Shown piece by piece: positions 1 through 9,770 of a stretch of 17,026 bases of DNA. The notes beneath the pieces are model-generated. The model was not told the DNA's origin and did not search any database. It saw only the letters and a list, made by a program, of their open reading frames with translations. Position 1 is the stretch's first letter. Each line of letters opens with the position of its first letter. The stretch spans positions 5,173,288 to 5,190,313 of the forward strand of contig CM031603.1 in NCBI GenBank assembly GCA_018398815.1, read 5' to 3'. The DNA comes from Conus ventricosus. Lineage: Eukaryota > Mollusca > Gastropoda > Neogastropoda > Conidae. The translations under genes and the position numbers were made by a program.

Positions 1-263
1 TAATCATTAGATCCCCACCCATCGTGACCTGGGAACAGCTCCTCCATTTGAATCCCTATCCATCATGACCTGGGAACAGCTCCTCAATTAGAATCCCTAC
101 CCATATGACCTAAGAACAGCTTCTCCATTAGAATCCCCACCCAGTCATGACCTGAGGACACCTCCTCCATTAGAAATCCCTACCCATCAATGACCGGGAA
201 AACACATCCTCCATTAGATTCCCCTACCCATCATGACCTTGGAACAGCTCTCCATTAGAATCT
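1..263. repeat. 41-bp minisatellite, about 6.4 imperfect copies
   Basis: The same unit recurs with starts near 19, 60, 101, 141, 184 and 228, a spacing of 40-44 bases, with a partial copy at the left edge. Each copy carries the core atgacctgggaacagctcct or a close variant, followed by a tccattagaatcccta-like segment. Copies differ by single substitutions and 1-3 base indels. The array begins at or before the window edge, so its full length is unknown. Units are contiguous with no unique spacers, so it is not a CRISPR. No coding role is visible. Confidence 0.93.
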
Positions 264-556
264 TCGGTCCATAGGACGCTAATCTCACAAGCAGGTGGCG
301 GCTTCCACCATGAAACATAAAACAGTTTATCCCTGGGAGCCTCACAATCGTAAGGAAATGAGTCACCTTAGGAGACAGACATTGTCGCAAAGGAAAGGAA
401 GGGGGTGGGGTGGTTGGGGGAAGGGGTGGGGCAGAAAAATACGACAGAAAGGTGAAGAAATCAGAATGAATCAAACATAAAAAGAATAAATCTTGCACAA
501 GCAACATAACAGATAGGCCTGGATGATTCCATAGAAAAAGAGGCACCACTGGAAAT
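264..556. other. Spacer with G-quadruplex-prone run at 401-431
   Basis: No gene is recognised. The short frames here have no family resemblance. Positions 401-431 hold six closely spaced G blocks of 2-5 bases with loops of 1-5 bases, which fits a G-quadruplex on the plus strand. The rest is ordinary AT-rich sequence. Confidence 0.6.
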
Positions 557-578
557 CAGAGAGAGAGAGAGATAGAGA

Positions 579-621
<43 letters not shown>

Positions 622-657
622 AAAAGAGACAGACATGAGAGAGAGAAGAGAGAGAGA
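557..657. repeat. Imperfect (GA)n microsatellite
   Basis: About 100 bases of GA dinucleotides, broken by gatagagaag, aaaagagacagacatg and a few other interruptions. The Ser/Leu-rich frames on the minus strand are products of this array and are not genes. Confidence 0.95.
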
Positions 658-1086
658 ACTAAAGATAAAGACTTTCTTAACAATACAATCACCAGCCATG
701 ATATAAGCCGTAATAATTTGACACAGCAACGTCCATAAAGGAAACAGCATCGTAGATTTTGAAAGCCAACTGATAAAGAGAGAGAGAGAGAGCGGGGGGG
801 GGGAGGGGGGGTCTTAAGCGACAGAAGTGAATTTTTTCAGATGAGCGTATTATATACATTGACGCTGAATAATGCCAAGCGGGAACTGAAAGAGAAAAAC
901 GAAATCGAGTTCTTTCAGTTAAAAGGGACATCACTTTGAGAAGAAAAACTCAAATGAATTAGAAAGATTATCCAGCGAAAGGGGGAACCGCATTCCTTGC
1001 TGAACAACGGAGAGAGCGTAACAAGAAGGGAAATAACCCACCTGAATAGGACTTATTTTGCCACAGACCTTCTCCAGTTAATACCT
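658..1086. repeat. Spacer with (GA)8 and an 18-base G-rich run
   Basis: Most of this stretch holds nothing recognisable. At 777-792 there is a short GA array, followed directly by a G tract with one A at 794-811. It is one of at least eight G or C homopolymer runs in the window. Confidence 0.85.
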
Positions 1087-1108
1087 GGGTGTGTGTGTGT
1101 GGTGTGTG

Positions 1109-1173
<65 letters not shown>

Positions 1174-1207
1174 TATAGTTGTGTTTTGTGTGTGTGTGGT
1201 GAGTATG

Positions 1208-1247
<40 letters not shown>

Positions 1248-1311
1248 TGTGTGTGTGTGGTGTGGTGTTTTATGTGTGTGTGGTGTGTTGTGTGTGTGTT
1301 GTGTGTGTGTG

Positions 1312-1352
<41 letters not shown>

Positions 1353-1407
1353 CGAACACGCGCTGCGTGCGTGGCGTGCGTGTGTGGTGGGTATGTGTGT
1401 GTGTGTA

Positions 1408-1484
<77 letters not shown>

Positions 1485-1499
1485 TGTGTGTGTGCGTGT
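1087..1499. repeat. Compound (GT)n microsatellite with (GA)n island
   Basis: About 410 bases, almost entirely GT dinucleotides, with phase breaks (ggtg, gagtatagttgtg, gtttt). A GA island lies at about 1331-1352, followed by a short GC-rich piece (gcgaacacgcgctgcgtgcg). The Cys/Val frame on plus and the Thr/His frame on minus are translation artefacts. Alternating GT tracts of this length can adopt Z-DNA. Confidence 0.97.
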
Positions 1500-1500
1500 C

Positions 1501-1720
1501 CAAGTCAAGTCAAAATCATCTTTATTGAGAGTTAATGATAAGCTATCCAGCTTCTTTACTCCTGCCAATTCCAAAGAACAAGAAAAGAAATTAATACAAC
1601 ATATAACCACAAGCACAAAACAATTTTTAGAAAGCACACAATTATTATCATCAACCGCATAAAACCCTCAAAAGAAATATAAAACAATAATGAAACTATA
1701 ATTGAAACATCAAGTCCAAG
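1501..1720 (-). mobile_element. Possible 3' end of a retroposon (SINE/LINE tail)
   Basis: On the minus strand the segment ends with aataaagatgattttgactt followed by gacttg, then runs straight into the (CA)n side of the adjacent microsatellite. A polyadenylation-like AATAAA (complement of 1521-1526) followed by short repeated units is typical of invertebrate LINE and SINE 3' tails. No RT or tRNA-derived head is recognised in the roughly 200 bases upstream on the minus strand. It could instead be the 3' UTR of a host gene. Strand and identity are inferences. Confidence 0.35.
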
Positions 1721-1721
1721 C

Positions 1722-1752
<31 letters not shown>

Positions 1753-1836
1753 CGAGAGATGAGAGATGATAGAGAGAGGGAGAGGATAGACACAGAGAGA
1801 GAGAGAGAGAGAGAGAGATAGTAGAGAAGAGAGATA
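1719..1836. repeat. Imperfect (GA)n microsatellite
   Basis: Purine-only dinucleotide array with interruptions such as gatagagacgagagatgag and ggatagacac. It flanks the putative retroposon tail on the side opposite the GT array. Confidence 0.93.
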
Positions 1837-2735
1837 AGGGGTAGTATTGATGGAAATAACTTTAAACTGAGCACAGAGTTTTCTATCAGGATGCATTTAT
1901 CAGGCTTTTTAAATGCTGGTTTGAGATTTTATGGAGGAAGGCAAATAATTCTAAGCGGACCCCTCCAGAATACATAAACTTGATTTATAAAGATTACTTC
2001 GAGTCTGGGAAGATACAGTTTAAGTGTATGTCTGTAGACTACTGAAGGACAAAGCAATTCAAAATGATTTTCTTCGGGCTGATCATTCAATGCATTGTCA
2101 TGCACAAGCATTGTGAATTAGATTATTGTTTTTTATGGAAGGATATTTAAAGTTTTGTAATCACTCTCTGTCAAGGTAATGGGATTTTCAGCTGAATGAT
2201 TCAATGGCCTCTTTTATGTAGACACTAACGAGTTTCAGATAGTTTACACTGGCATTATCCCCATAACGTGAATGCAAAATTGATAAGAAAAGATGTGAGC
2301 ATGAAAGAACTTTTTTTGGGATCTAGTTGGTCCAAGCGAGACGTGACTTCAGGCGGAAATCTAAACAAATCTTAAATAAATGTTAGCGAACCGCCCAGAG
2401 AGACGTGGACAAACGATCACAAGACAAAACCCTTAATTTTTGGAATGAAGATTTAAGATTCATTTCTCTAGAATACTTTTACCACGATCCGCAATGTGGT
2501 AAGACCAAATAAGTCGAATGTCAATTATAGCACCAAAAACGTTATGCGATGTAACCACTTCAATATCATTTGTCCCTTAGTCCATGTAACGGCGCGAATG
2601 AAGATTTCATTTTCTGTCGTTTTTGGCTTTTGGTGACATACAATGCATTTGTTTTACTGGCATTGAGAGGGACATATGAATTCAATTCAGTTTAATGGTT
2701 AATTGGCTTTTGATATTTTTTCTGCAGGTTCCTTT
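1837..2735. other. Unassigned unique sequence
   Basis: About 900 bases of AT-rich DNA. The longest frame (minus, 1929-2111, 60 codons) has no motif or composition suggesting a real protein. No repeat, RNA gene or regulatory site can be supported. Confidence 0.6.
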
Positions 2736-3004
2736 TTTTCTGTGTGTGTGTGTAGTTTGTGTGTGGTGTGATTCGTGCGTGCGTGCGGCGTGCGGTGGCG
2801 TGAGTGCGAGCTTGCCTGCGTGCGTGCGTGTGTGTGTGTGGGGGGGGGGGGGATATGAATAGTGGTTGGTTGTTCTGTAGCATCTCCTCTCTCTCCTCAT
2901 CTCTCCTCTCTCTCTTCTTCTCTCTCTCTCCTCTCCCTCAATCTCACCCCCCCTCTCTCACGTCTATTCTCTGTGTCTTTCACTCTCTCCCACCCCTCTC
3001 TCAC

Positions 3005-3039
<35 letters not shown>

Positions 3040-3174
3040 AGCACACCACTCGCCCGCACGCACGCACGCACTGCACAGCACACATACGCACGCACGCACG
3101 CACCACGCACACACTCACACACACACACACACACCACACACACACACACAATACCTGCGCGCGCGCGCGCGCAG
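2736..3174. repeat. Mirrored microsatellite cluster (GT/GCGT ... CT ... CA/GCAC, GC)
   Basis: In order: (GT)n and GCGT units (about 2741-2838), a run of 12 G (about 2840-2851), a short unique piece, a CT array (about 2884-3021), (CA)n (3021-3040), GCAC units (about 3056-3105), (CA)n (about 3106-3151), then an alternating GC run (about 3155-3172). The GT/GCGT left side is complementary to the CA/GCAC right side, so the two arms could pair imperfectly around the CT-rich centre. All frames across it are low-complexity artefacts. Confidence 0.9.
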
Positions 3175-3850
3175 AACACACACTATCTCCAGAACTCAAC
3201 ACTTATCAATTTGTTTTCAGATAGAATAGCGGCACCATATTGAATCTAACACTGAAAGTATGTGGCTATGGCAATGTATTCCGTGCTTTTATGTTTATAA
3301 TGAATAGAAATTGGGTGGTTTCTCGTGATGATGAAATAGCAGGATGGGTTTTTCGTCGGAAGCAAGAGAGTAGAGAGAGAGAGAGAGAGAGAGAGAGAAG
3401 ACGCTTGGCGCTTGACGCTTTGATTGATTTAATTGCCTTCATCATAGGTGGCGGCATTAAGGCAAGGGGGGTACACATACGACTGACACATCATCAAGAA
3501 AGTATTAGGAAACTACAACATTGTATCATTAAAATAAAAAGTAAACTAAATGATTAAATAAACAAAACAATCAGAACCGTACAGGATTTAGGGATCGGCT
3601 CACATTGTCAGGATTGTACAATATTTAATATCAAACGTACTCACACGTAAACGATCACATCTTATTAGTGACTTCGAACAGGACGTCCCTTTCCTGACGC
3701 ACCGATCCCGTCCCTTTGATTCCAAAACCCAGTTTCCCAATACCCTTCACTCACCTGCACTAACAAACAAAAACCTAAACGCAATCTCACCATTCTTCCA
3801 TTCTCCTCCCAACCTCACCCTCTTAATCCGACAGATCCCCGACCGCCCGA
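3175..3850. other. Unassigned spacer with a (GA)n tract at 3365-3399
   Basis: No gene is recognised. A plus-strand frame of 105 codons (3240-3557) passes through the GA tract, giving an Arg-Glu run, and shows no family motif. It is probably chance. Confidence 0.6.
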
Positions 3851-3854
3851 TCGG

Positions 3855-3885
3855 CCCCCCCCCCCCCGCCACCCCCCCCCCCCCA
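3855..3885. repeat. Double C homopolymer
   Basis: Two nearly pure C runs of about 13-14 bases are separated by gccac-like interruptions. The opposite strand is poly-G and could form a G-quadruplex. It lies just beyond the presumed 3' end of the LINE. Confidence 0.9.
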
Positions 3886-4119
3886 CCTTTCCCTTCACCA
3901 CTACTCCCGACCTCGCTGTTCAAACGCAATCGCAAGCTCATGTGCCGCAAGCTCAAGTGCGCAAGCGCGCCGCGCATACGACACACACACACACACACAC
4001 GACACACTGAGACTACATGGCCATCCACTAATTACAAAAGAACATACTAAGACAAAACAAGGACCATAAATTAGCAGTACTGTATGTCCATTAAGTTCTA
4101 ACTACTTTTTTCTCGTCTT

Positions 4120-4949
4120 GGTAGAAACAGTTAAATCCTTAGCAAGACCAATGAAATTCATCCATTATCAGTTGCCAACAGAAAATAAACCACTTACTGT
4201 AGGCACGACATGAAGTCCATGTAGAAAAAAGGGAATATTTTCGGCGAATATCTAAGTTCTGACAAGAAGCAACAAGAAAAAGAAAGTGCACTTCATCTTC
4301 TTTGATGTGACAGCACATTGGCAGTCAACCACTTCGTTCGCTGGTCATAAACCAGAGTTTGCAGCGCCTAGACCATGCACTCTTAATCCTAAACTTTACC
4401 AGATCTCTTCCCTCATCTTTTTATACGTTATCAAAGGTAGATACCTCTCAGCTTCAAACGAGATTTTAAAAGAACGATACCCACTCATATTATATCTGAT
4501 ATCTTCAATTTCGAATGCTAATTTTGTTTATAACATGAAACAAATCTGTTCCTTAAATTCTGAAATAAACCCCTCCTCCAGAGCCAACACCGTTGACACA
4601 ACCATACTACAACACGGGAAAACGTTTTTGTTCTTCTATTGGGGGGGGGGGGGGGGGTCTTGTTAGAGTGTTCCTAAACTTGATGCCCAATTGTATTTGC
4701 TGCTTCTAATTGTAATACATAATCATAGGCATTGCCTACATATTCTATTAGAATGGCAGTTTTAACAGTCGCAAGCCAGTATTTAAAACATTTTACAGCA
4801 GCTCGAACGAACAAAGGATATCTTCCTGTTTCTTCTCCGAACTCAATTTTACTTGATGAGTGTAGTGGTACACCCAGGAATCGTTTAATGGCAAAAGTAT
4901 GTACTTTTTCTATTAACCCTGTATCTCTAACCCCCAAACACTTCATCTG
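4120..4949 (-). pseudogene. LINE ORF2, C-terminal region (broken)
   Basis: The longest open piece (4946-4674) contains IEKVHTFAIKRFLGV, a GRYPLF segment and KYWLATV. This matches the block that follows the RT in many invertebrate LINE ORF2 proteins (pattern vH.Fa.kRfL.v...GryPL...ikYWl). Further on, in other frames, come FKISFEAERYLPLI (about 4430-4475) and KEDEVHFLF (about 4280-4310). The latter resembles the EDE-HF end of the C-terminal zinc-like motif. A pure G run at 4641-4657 (C on the coding strand) interrupts this region. The role of this domain in retrotransposition is not settled. Confidence 0.8.
4641..4657. repeat. 17-base G homopolymer inside LINE ORF2
   Basis: An uninterrupted G run at the coding position between the GRYPLF/KYWL block and the FKISFEAERYL block. 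It reads as Pro codons on the element's strand. Confidence 0.95.
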
Positions 4950-6239
4950 CTATGTCAATATGGCTCAATTCAGAGTCTCAAAAAGTCTTCCAGAATAGGG
5001 AAGGATCAATAGTGTGTAGTTTCTTTAGTGGATTTTAGAATTTCAATAACGCCCAATTAACCTTTTCTTACTCATGTCTAGAAGGGCATCAATCATACTT
5101 AATTTTGTTGTAAAATCAAGCCTAAGTATTTGTATGTGTTTGTTAACTCTTATATCCTTCGTTTCCCATAATCCATTTTCTCTTATTCCAAATAACACCT
5201 TTACGGAAAACCATAATATTAGTCTTATCTAGATTTACTTTCTAAACGTAACTTTCACCTCTTTTTTTCAGATTGTTCAGCTGCTTTTGTAGACCTATAA
5301 TAACAGTATCTGAGAGCAAAATCACGTCGTCTGCAAAAGCAATAAAAATAGTTCTGAAGTTCCTGGTACCCATCAGGATTCATGGCTTTCCCATCCCTGA
5401 TTACTTTCTAAGGCTAATTCCATTGACAAAAAAGGAGAACATAAATTGGGCTGAGTACACAACCCTTGTTTTACCTACTCCTCTAACGGACAATAAAAAA
5501 AAAATCAGAGTATGAATGCATATCTCTTACACATGGCAATGACTGAGTCATAAACTCCCGAAGAGCTTATACATATTTCCATCACGCCACTTCACCTTAA
5601 CACATGCCATAAGACATTTCAGTCACAGAATCAAAATGCTTTCCTAATGTCGGGACGAAATACTACATAGATCTTAGAAAGTTATTGCTAAATATATTTT
5701 TTCAACGACAGAGTGTAAAAGTAAAAATGTGATCAAAAGTACTATATCCTGCTCTAAACCGACCACCTTTGCCTCAAGCTAATTTCCTTCAGCTTCTGCC
5801 CATCGTAAAAGTCGCTTAAAATTCAGAATAAATAACACCTTTTGCCTCACGATACTTGTTAATGCCACACCACAGTATTATCAGGTAGATTAGCATCCCC
5901 TTTCTTTTAATTTGAATAAATAAATGGATTTACACCATTCTTTTGGAAAAATGCCCTGTTTCAAATAACATTAATGAAAAGCACTACGAGAAATTTAATT
6001 ACGTTTCATTGGCATGTTTACTCATTTCACCAGTACAAATCAGTACCAAGAACTTTTAACCGGCTTTAAGTCTTATTTATACTAATACAACTTCTTCTAT
6101 GAGAAATAGGGTCGTTAAAAAGGTGGCTCGTCTGAATTGTCCATTAGTTCTGCTGCTAAGATATCCTCTAGATCCAGTCCAGGAGTGTTTATCTATAATA
6201 AATATCCCTGTGGAAATGTTCGTACCACTGGTGCCATAG
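4950..6239 (-). pseudogene. LINE ORF2, reverse transcriptase domain (broken)
   Basis: The RT copies element RNA at the nicked target. Conserved blocks appear in correct order on the minus strand in changing frames: PKEW with a KKGDANLP piece (about 5950-5890), FRAGYSTFDHIF (about 5758-5723), IYVVFRPDIRKAF (about 5690-5635), GCVLSPI (about 5465-5440), the catalytic FADDVILL (about 5338-5315) and VNLDKTNIMVFRKG (about 5240-5195). FADD supplies the metal-binding aspartate pair and looks intact. At least six frame changes and several stops separate the blocks, so no full-length enzyme can be made. Confidence 0.88.
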
Positions 6240-7690
6240 AAATATCATTGCGCACTAACAAAAAAAACATACATTTTTCTGTTTTACATATCTGATTATT
6301 TTCCCAGAATACCTTAGGGTCGTTGGTTGTACTTTTTAATTTAATAATCCATTCATTGTCAAATTCTTTTTCTTGCAGGATAAAAGTTCTTTATAAAGTC
6401 TCCTTTCATCCACGATACTAATCTCTGTGCTGCCATTACTCTTTTTGACGCTTGGAATAGTTTAAGGTAACTTATTGGACCGTTCTTTTCTTTTGGCGCA
6501 TTGTTTTTCATAGACCATATCAATTACGCTTTTCTTCTTATTGCCAACAGTGGAATTCATGGAGGCAGCACTCCATACAATGTATTTAATAACAAATATA
6601 ACTTAGAGAAGTGTTTGACATCGATTGAAAGACTTGAACAGCTTCTAGGATATGGCTATGAAACACATGTTTAATTTAAACTCATGTGTGAACTCTAACA
6701 AATAATCTTCCCCGACCACACAATACAATTAACCTCATTCTCTACAGTTCTAGATTTTGTCGATACGAATCAAGACCACATTTCCAAGTTAACTCGACTG
6801 GGCAAATGCCAAGATCCACACGGTCTCCAATATGAAATGACAATTACTGAAAACAGCCCTTTAGTCAGATAAAAATAATCAATAACACCTATTACCATGT
6901 GGAAAAACATATGTAAACATGACTGACCACCCAACATCACCAACACATGCACCGTTCACATAATAAACAGTCCAACATAAAACTCAAATCAGCAAAGACT
7001 CACCAAAGTTATTGATCAACAGATATTTTGACTGTCGTTATAAATAACAACAACATTTATCATCGACAACATCAATATGAGAATAGGTAAGTCTTCATTC
7101 CAGATAGGTTGCTTCCACACGCTGTCCTCGCATTCAGATCCCCACAGATCACAAGATAAAAACTCTTCTCATTCATAATGTTCAGGATAGTCTACTTCTA
7201 GTAAAACAATTCCAACTTTTTGCATTTTGTTACTGTATAAAAGGACTGTTCTCCGACAACGTATGTTTGCAATAATAAGCACATCTTTAGCGGGGGGGGT
7301 GGGGGGGGGGGGGACTAAAACACACATCTAATTTTCACACCACAGTATTTTCCACAAACAATCTTTAATATGATGATATAATAGTGTTTGTACATCTTGC
7401 GAACGAAAAAACATTACCCACCAGAATTTTCATCCTTGTTTTGATAACTTTTTTGGCAGATACATAATATATCAAAAAGTTAATGAAGATTTCCGGAATA
7501 GTCAAAAGTGTAATCCACAAAAGTTTCTGTCAAGCAAACGAAATCAAATAGATTCAATGTATTTTATGAAAGAAGATATCGGTCAGTTTCGTGTACAAGT
7601 TTTCATAATTGAAAGTCAGAATTTCCAAATCACATGGATGCCAAGCCTGACCAATTGTTTTTTTTAACATTTCCTGTCTGAACTACGAGG
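6240..7690 (-). pseudogene. LINE ORF2, APE-like endonuclease and linker (broken)
   Basis: This is the N-terminal part of ORF2, which would nick target DNA. LEILTFNYENLYTKL (about 7640-7590) fits the start of the fold. FVCLTETFVDY (7509-7541) carries the catalytic Glu of the (L)-x-ET motif. ICGDLNART (about 7117-7149) is the GDxN-type catalytic block. VIDYFYLTKGLFSVIVISYW (within the 6770-6952 frame) matches the segment before the final SDH block; the SDH itself is not seen in frame. A DPKVFW piece (about 6320) lies in the linker to the RT. A G/C run at 7292-7313 and several frameshifts break the domain. Confidence 0.83.
7292..7313. repeat. G-rich homopolymer inside LINE endonuclease
   Basis: A run of 8 G, one T, then 13 G, within the endonuclease between the VRKMYK piece and the KDVLIIANI piece. 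It is a length-variable tract by nature and a likely cause of frame loss. Confidence 0.93.
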
Positions 7691-7959
7691 AAGGGGGTAC
7701 CTGCCTGGGGTCTTGTTCACAGCGTGCTGTCCCATGTGTAACAGGCCTTGACTGCCGTGCGATGAAAGAACTCCCGCAACGCCCGACTGCCGTGACCCCC
7801 TTGTGCCACTACGACTTTGCCACGTGATGACCTTGGGCCTGCCGCCTGCCGAGATGGCTACGAACGAGTAGGGGAATCCCCTGCGTTGGGCTGAGCCCAC
7901 GGTTCACTGTCACCTTCTGACCTGTTTTGTTTTAACAGTGTCATGCAGGGGCATCCGCA
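7691..7959 (-). other. LINE inter-ORF region
   Basis: This is the stretch between the recognisable end of ORF1 and the start of the endonuclease. A minus-strand frame of 78 codons (7664-7900) is open, basic and rich in Gly, Ser and Arg. It may be the tail of ORF1 or the ORF1-ORF2 junction. No motif identifies it. Confidence 0.45.
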
Positions 7960-8840
7960 GTTTGATGATGAACCGCTTGAAGACGGAATCCCACCACCTC
8001 CGATACTTTCTGGGTCAGGTCGTCTGGGCTGCACAACTAACTGCCCTTTTTTTTTTTAATTAACTGCCCCTTTCTGAGAAAGCCACTTTTATACCACTCT
8101 TTCTTGGCCACGGCGACAAATACTGGCTTGCTGGTGGGTGAATCATTGGCCACAAGTTACTACCTTGTCCCACCGTCTGGCACCGAATTCCTTGTTGTCA
8201 ATAACATGACATTTTTCCTTCCACCTTCAGAATTTTGACAAATCACAGGCCGGGGTCCAACCATTTCTGCTCTGGCCCTTACACGATGGGCCCAGCCATG
8301 TCGTCGTTGTCCACGTCATGTCCGTCTCCACGCTGATCAGGATGTCGTCAACTGCTCTGCACAGGAGTCGAAGGTCTCCCCCCCCCCCCCTCTCCATCAT
8401 GCTGCAGGCCACCACACAAACATACGGAGGTTGTCACGTCTCGAGAACCCCACCAGTCTGTCCACCTCCTCCCTCAGGTCGAGTATTTGCTTGTGGTTTC
8501 ACTGTTGTTTTTTGTGAGTAGTTTGCATTTCTTTTTTGCTGCTTTCTCTCTACTGCATGCAGCTCATTGATATCAGCCGTGAATATCTTGAAGTAAGAGA
8601 AGCACTTGTTACTGTCACTTTCCAGTTTACCAGCAAGCGTTTATCTTATTTCGTCACATTTCATTTTTGGACAAGACCAATATCTGTTTTGATTGCAACT
8701 AAGTCCCTTGTCTCAAATGAGCTCCATGCGAGCTTCAAATGATTCAAACCTGTTCTCCTGTCGCTGGATGGCGTCTAGAAACTTCTGTGGCAGAACCGCT
8801 GCAGGCGTAACACTAGAGACGTGTAGAGGGTAGAGAACAG
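7960..8840 (-). pseudogene. LINE ORF1, L1-like nucleic-acid-binding protein (broken)
   Basis: ORF1 proteins coat the element RNA. On the minus strand, a heptad-like segment FLDAIQRQENRFESFEARME (about 8790-8725) suggests a coiled coil. DLREEVDRLVGFSRRDNLR (about 8480-8425) matches the hallmark at the coiled-coil/RRM junction of L1-type ORF1 (pattern E..lE..sRRnNLr). Next come VDDILISVETDM (about 8365-8325) and EMVGPRPVICQNSEG (about 8265-8225), resembling the RPvi.kF.. strand of the RRM-CTD region. A C run at 8378-8390 codes for Gly residues on this strand. No clean start codon is visible upstream of the first coiled-coil piece. Confidence 0.7.
8378..8390. repeat. 13-base C homopolymer inside LINE ORF1
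   Basis: A pure C run that reads as Gly codons on the minus strand, between the SRRDNLR and VDDILIS blocks of ORF1. Confidence 0.92.
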
Positions 8841-8845
8841 TATTT

Positions 8846-9227
8846 TATTAACAATCCTGGCTCACTTTGCTGATCAACCAGTTTTCGGGCGAAAGTGGCC
8901 TAAAAGCCAGCCTTTTTTTCTGTTCTCTGACAAGTAACCAAAAAATAAACGATTATCTAACAAACAAACATACGTGTTGGGTTATCCGATTTCAATACTA
9001 ATTTACCTAAACATTACAGAAGAGTAACGTATGGAAAGCAGCATAGGCTGAACGCACTCCATAGAGCAACGTATGAGGAAAAGCACAGCCTCTGAACGCA
9101 CACCATGGTCGACACGGAAAAGCTCTACTACGTGACTAGACATAACGGAATTTCGAACCAACGCCAGTCTTTGTGTTTGCAAGCAAATTTGACACAGCTA
9201 CACATTGCGCTATGGCCGATCGTGCAC
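8846..9227. other. Spacer, possibly LINE 5' UTR, with a two-copy tandem duplication
   Basis: No gene is recognised. 9021-9062 and 9063-9106 are adjacent imperfect copies of a 42-44 base unit sharing aacgtatg, aaagca, ctgaacgca and ccat. It could belong to the 5' untranslated region of the LINE, since some LINEs carry tandem 5' units, or be unrelated host DNA. Confidence 0.55.
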
Positions 9228-9425
9228 AACACACACACACACACATCCCCCTCTACAAACACACACACACACACACACAAGGGCCACAGACATACACACA
9301 TACACCGCGACGCGCGGGCTGCAACAGAGAGAGAGAACAGACAGACAGACAAGAGAGAGACAGACAGAGAGGCGGAGCACTCACACACTCAAACACACAC
9401 ACACACACACGACACACACACACAG
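9228..9425. repeat. Compound CA / GA / ACAG microsatellite
   Basis: (CA)n at about 9228-9245, 9258-9279 and 9393-9425, with GA and ACAG units at about 9326-9370. Frames on both strands here are His/Thr-rich or Arg/Glu-rich artefacts. Confidence 0.95.
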
Positions 9426-9479
9426 GCATGACAAAGTGTTATTTTCTGCTGTTCAGTTTTCTATAATAAATAGCGTCAG

Positions 9480-9770
9480 CTTTTAAGTAGCTGGACGCTC
9501 CGCTGGCTGAACAAACTGAGAGTGCCAAAAATCAATACTGCCCGCCCCGCTCGCACCCCTCCACCCCACTCCCACACTCCGGCCTGCCGCATTACAATAT
9601 AATTATCATCAGCTTTCTCGAAGCTACTCAGCTGCCGCTGAGGGCTCTGTCAAAGCGCTCCGATGAACCAGCTAACTAACACCGTGTTTTATCATTCTTC
9701 TACTGACTTCCGCTATAGGTCGTTTTTAATTGCGCCTGTGTATTGGGCTTTGGAGTGTAATTTCAAAAAA
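9480..9770 (+). promoter_or_regulatory. GC-rich, CpG-containing patch, possible promoter
   Basis: This stretch is richer in GC and CpG than its surroundings. It contains cccgccccgctcgcacccc at 9541-9559, whose complement includes a GGGGCGGG Sp1-like box. It ends just before an ATG at 9771 in good context (aaaaaatggc). No TATA box or initiator can be fixed. It may equally be a mere compositional patch; the promoter reading is inference. Confidence 0.2.

Larger units (their letters stand above)
3975..8845 (-). mobile_element. Degenerate, nearly full-length non-LTR retrotransposon (LINE)
   Basis: On the minus strand, pieces of two proteins follow in the order expected of an APE-type LINE: ORF1 (about 8840-7960), then ORF2 with endonuclease, reverse transcriptase and a C-terminal Cys/His region (about 7690-4120). 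Then comes a short 3' untranslated part ending near the (CA)n tract at 3981-4000. Total span is about 4.9 kb. All parts are collinear with no large deletion, but frames change many times and stops are frequent, so the copy is dead. The ORF1 and ORF2 types resemble LINEs common in mollusc and cnidarian genomes; I do not assign a clade. The exact 5' end, target-site duplication and tail are not resolved. Confidence 0.88.

Noticed and set aside
1..263. Regular repeats considered as a CRISPR array
   Set aside because: The 41-bp units are contiguous and diverged, with no unique spacers, and the context is a eukaryotic genome.
471..934. Ser/Leu-rich minus-strand frames
   Set aside because: They follow the GA microsatellite and the G tract exactly, and no motif remains outside the repeats.
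997..1637. Long Cys/Val (plus) and Thr/His (minus) reading frames
   Set aside because: They are pure translations of the GT/CA and GA arrays with no conserved domain.
2804..3229. Plus and minus frames of 100-141 codons
   Set aside because: They lie wholly in CT, CA and GCAC simple repeats.
3240..3557. 105-codon plus frame with an Arg-Glu run
   Set aside because: The run comes from a GA tract, and the remainder has no recognisable family feature.
4286..4998. Plus-strand frames of 126 and 88 codons
   Set aside because: They are antisense to conserved LINE ORF2 blocks on the minus strand, which explain the sequence.
9105..9486. Overlapping His/Thr-rich and Arg/Glu-rich frames
   Set aside because: They translate a compound CA/GA/ACAG microsatellite.
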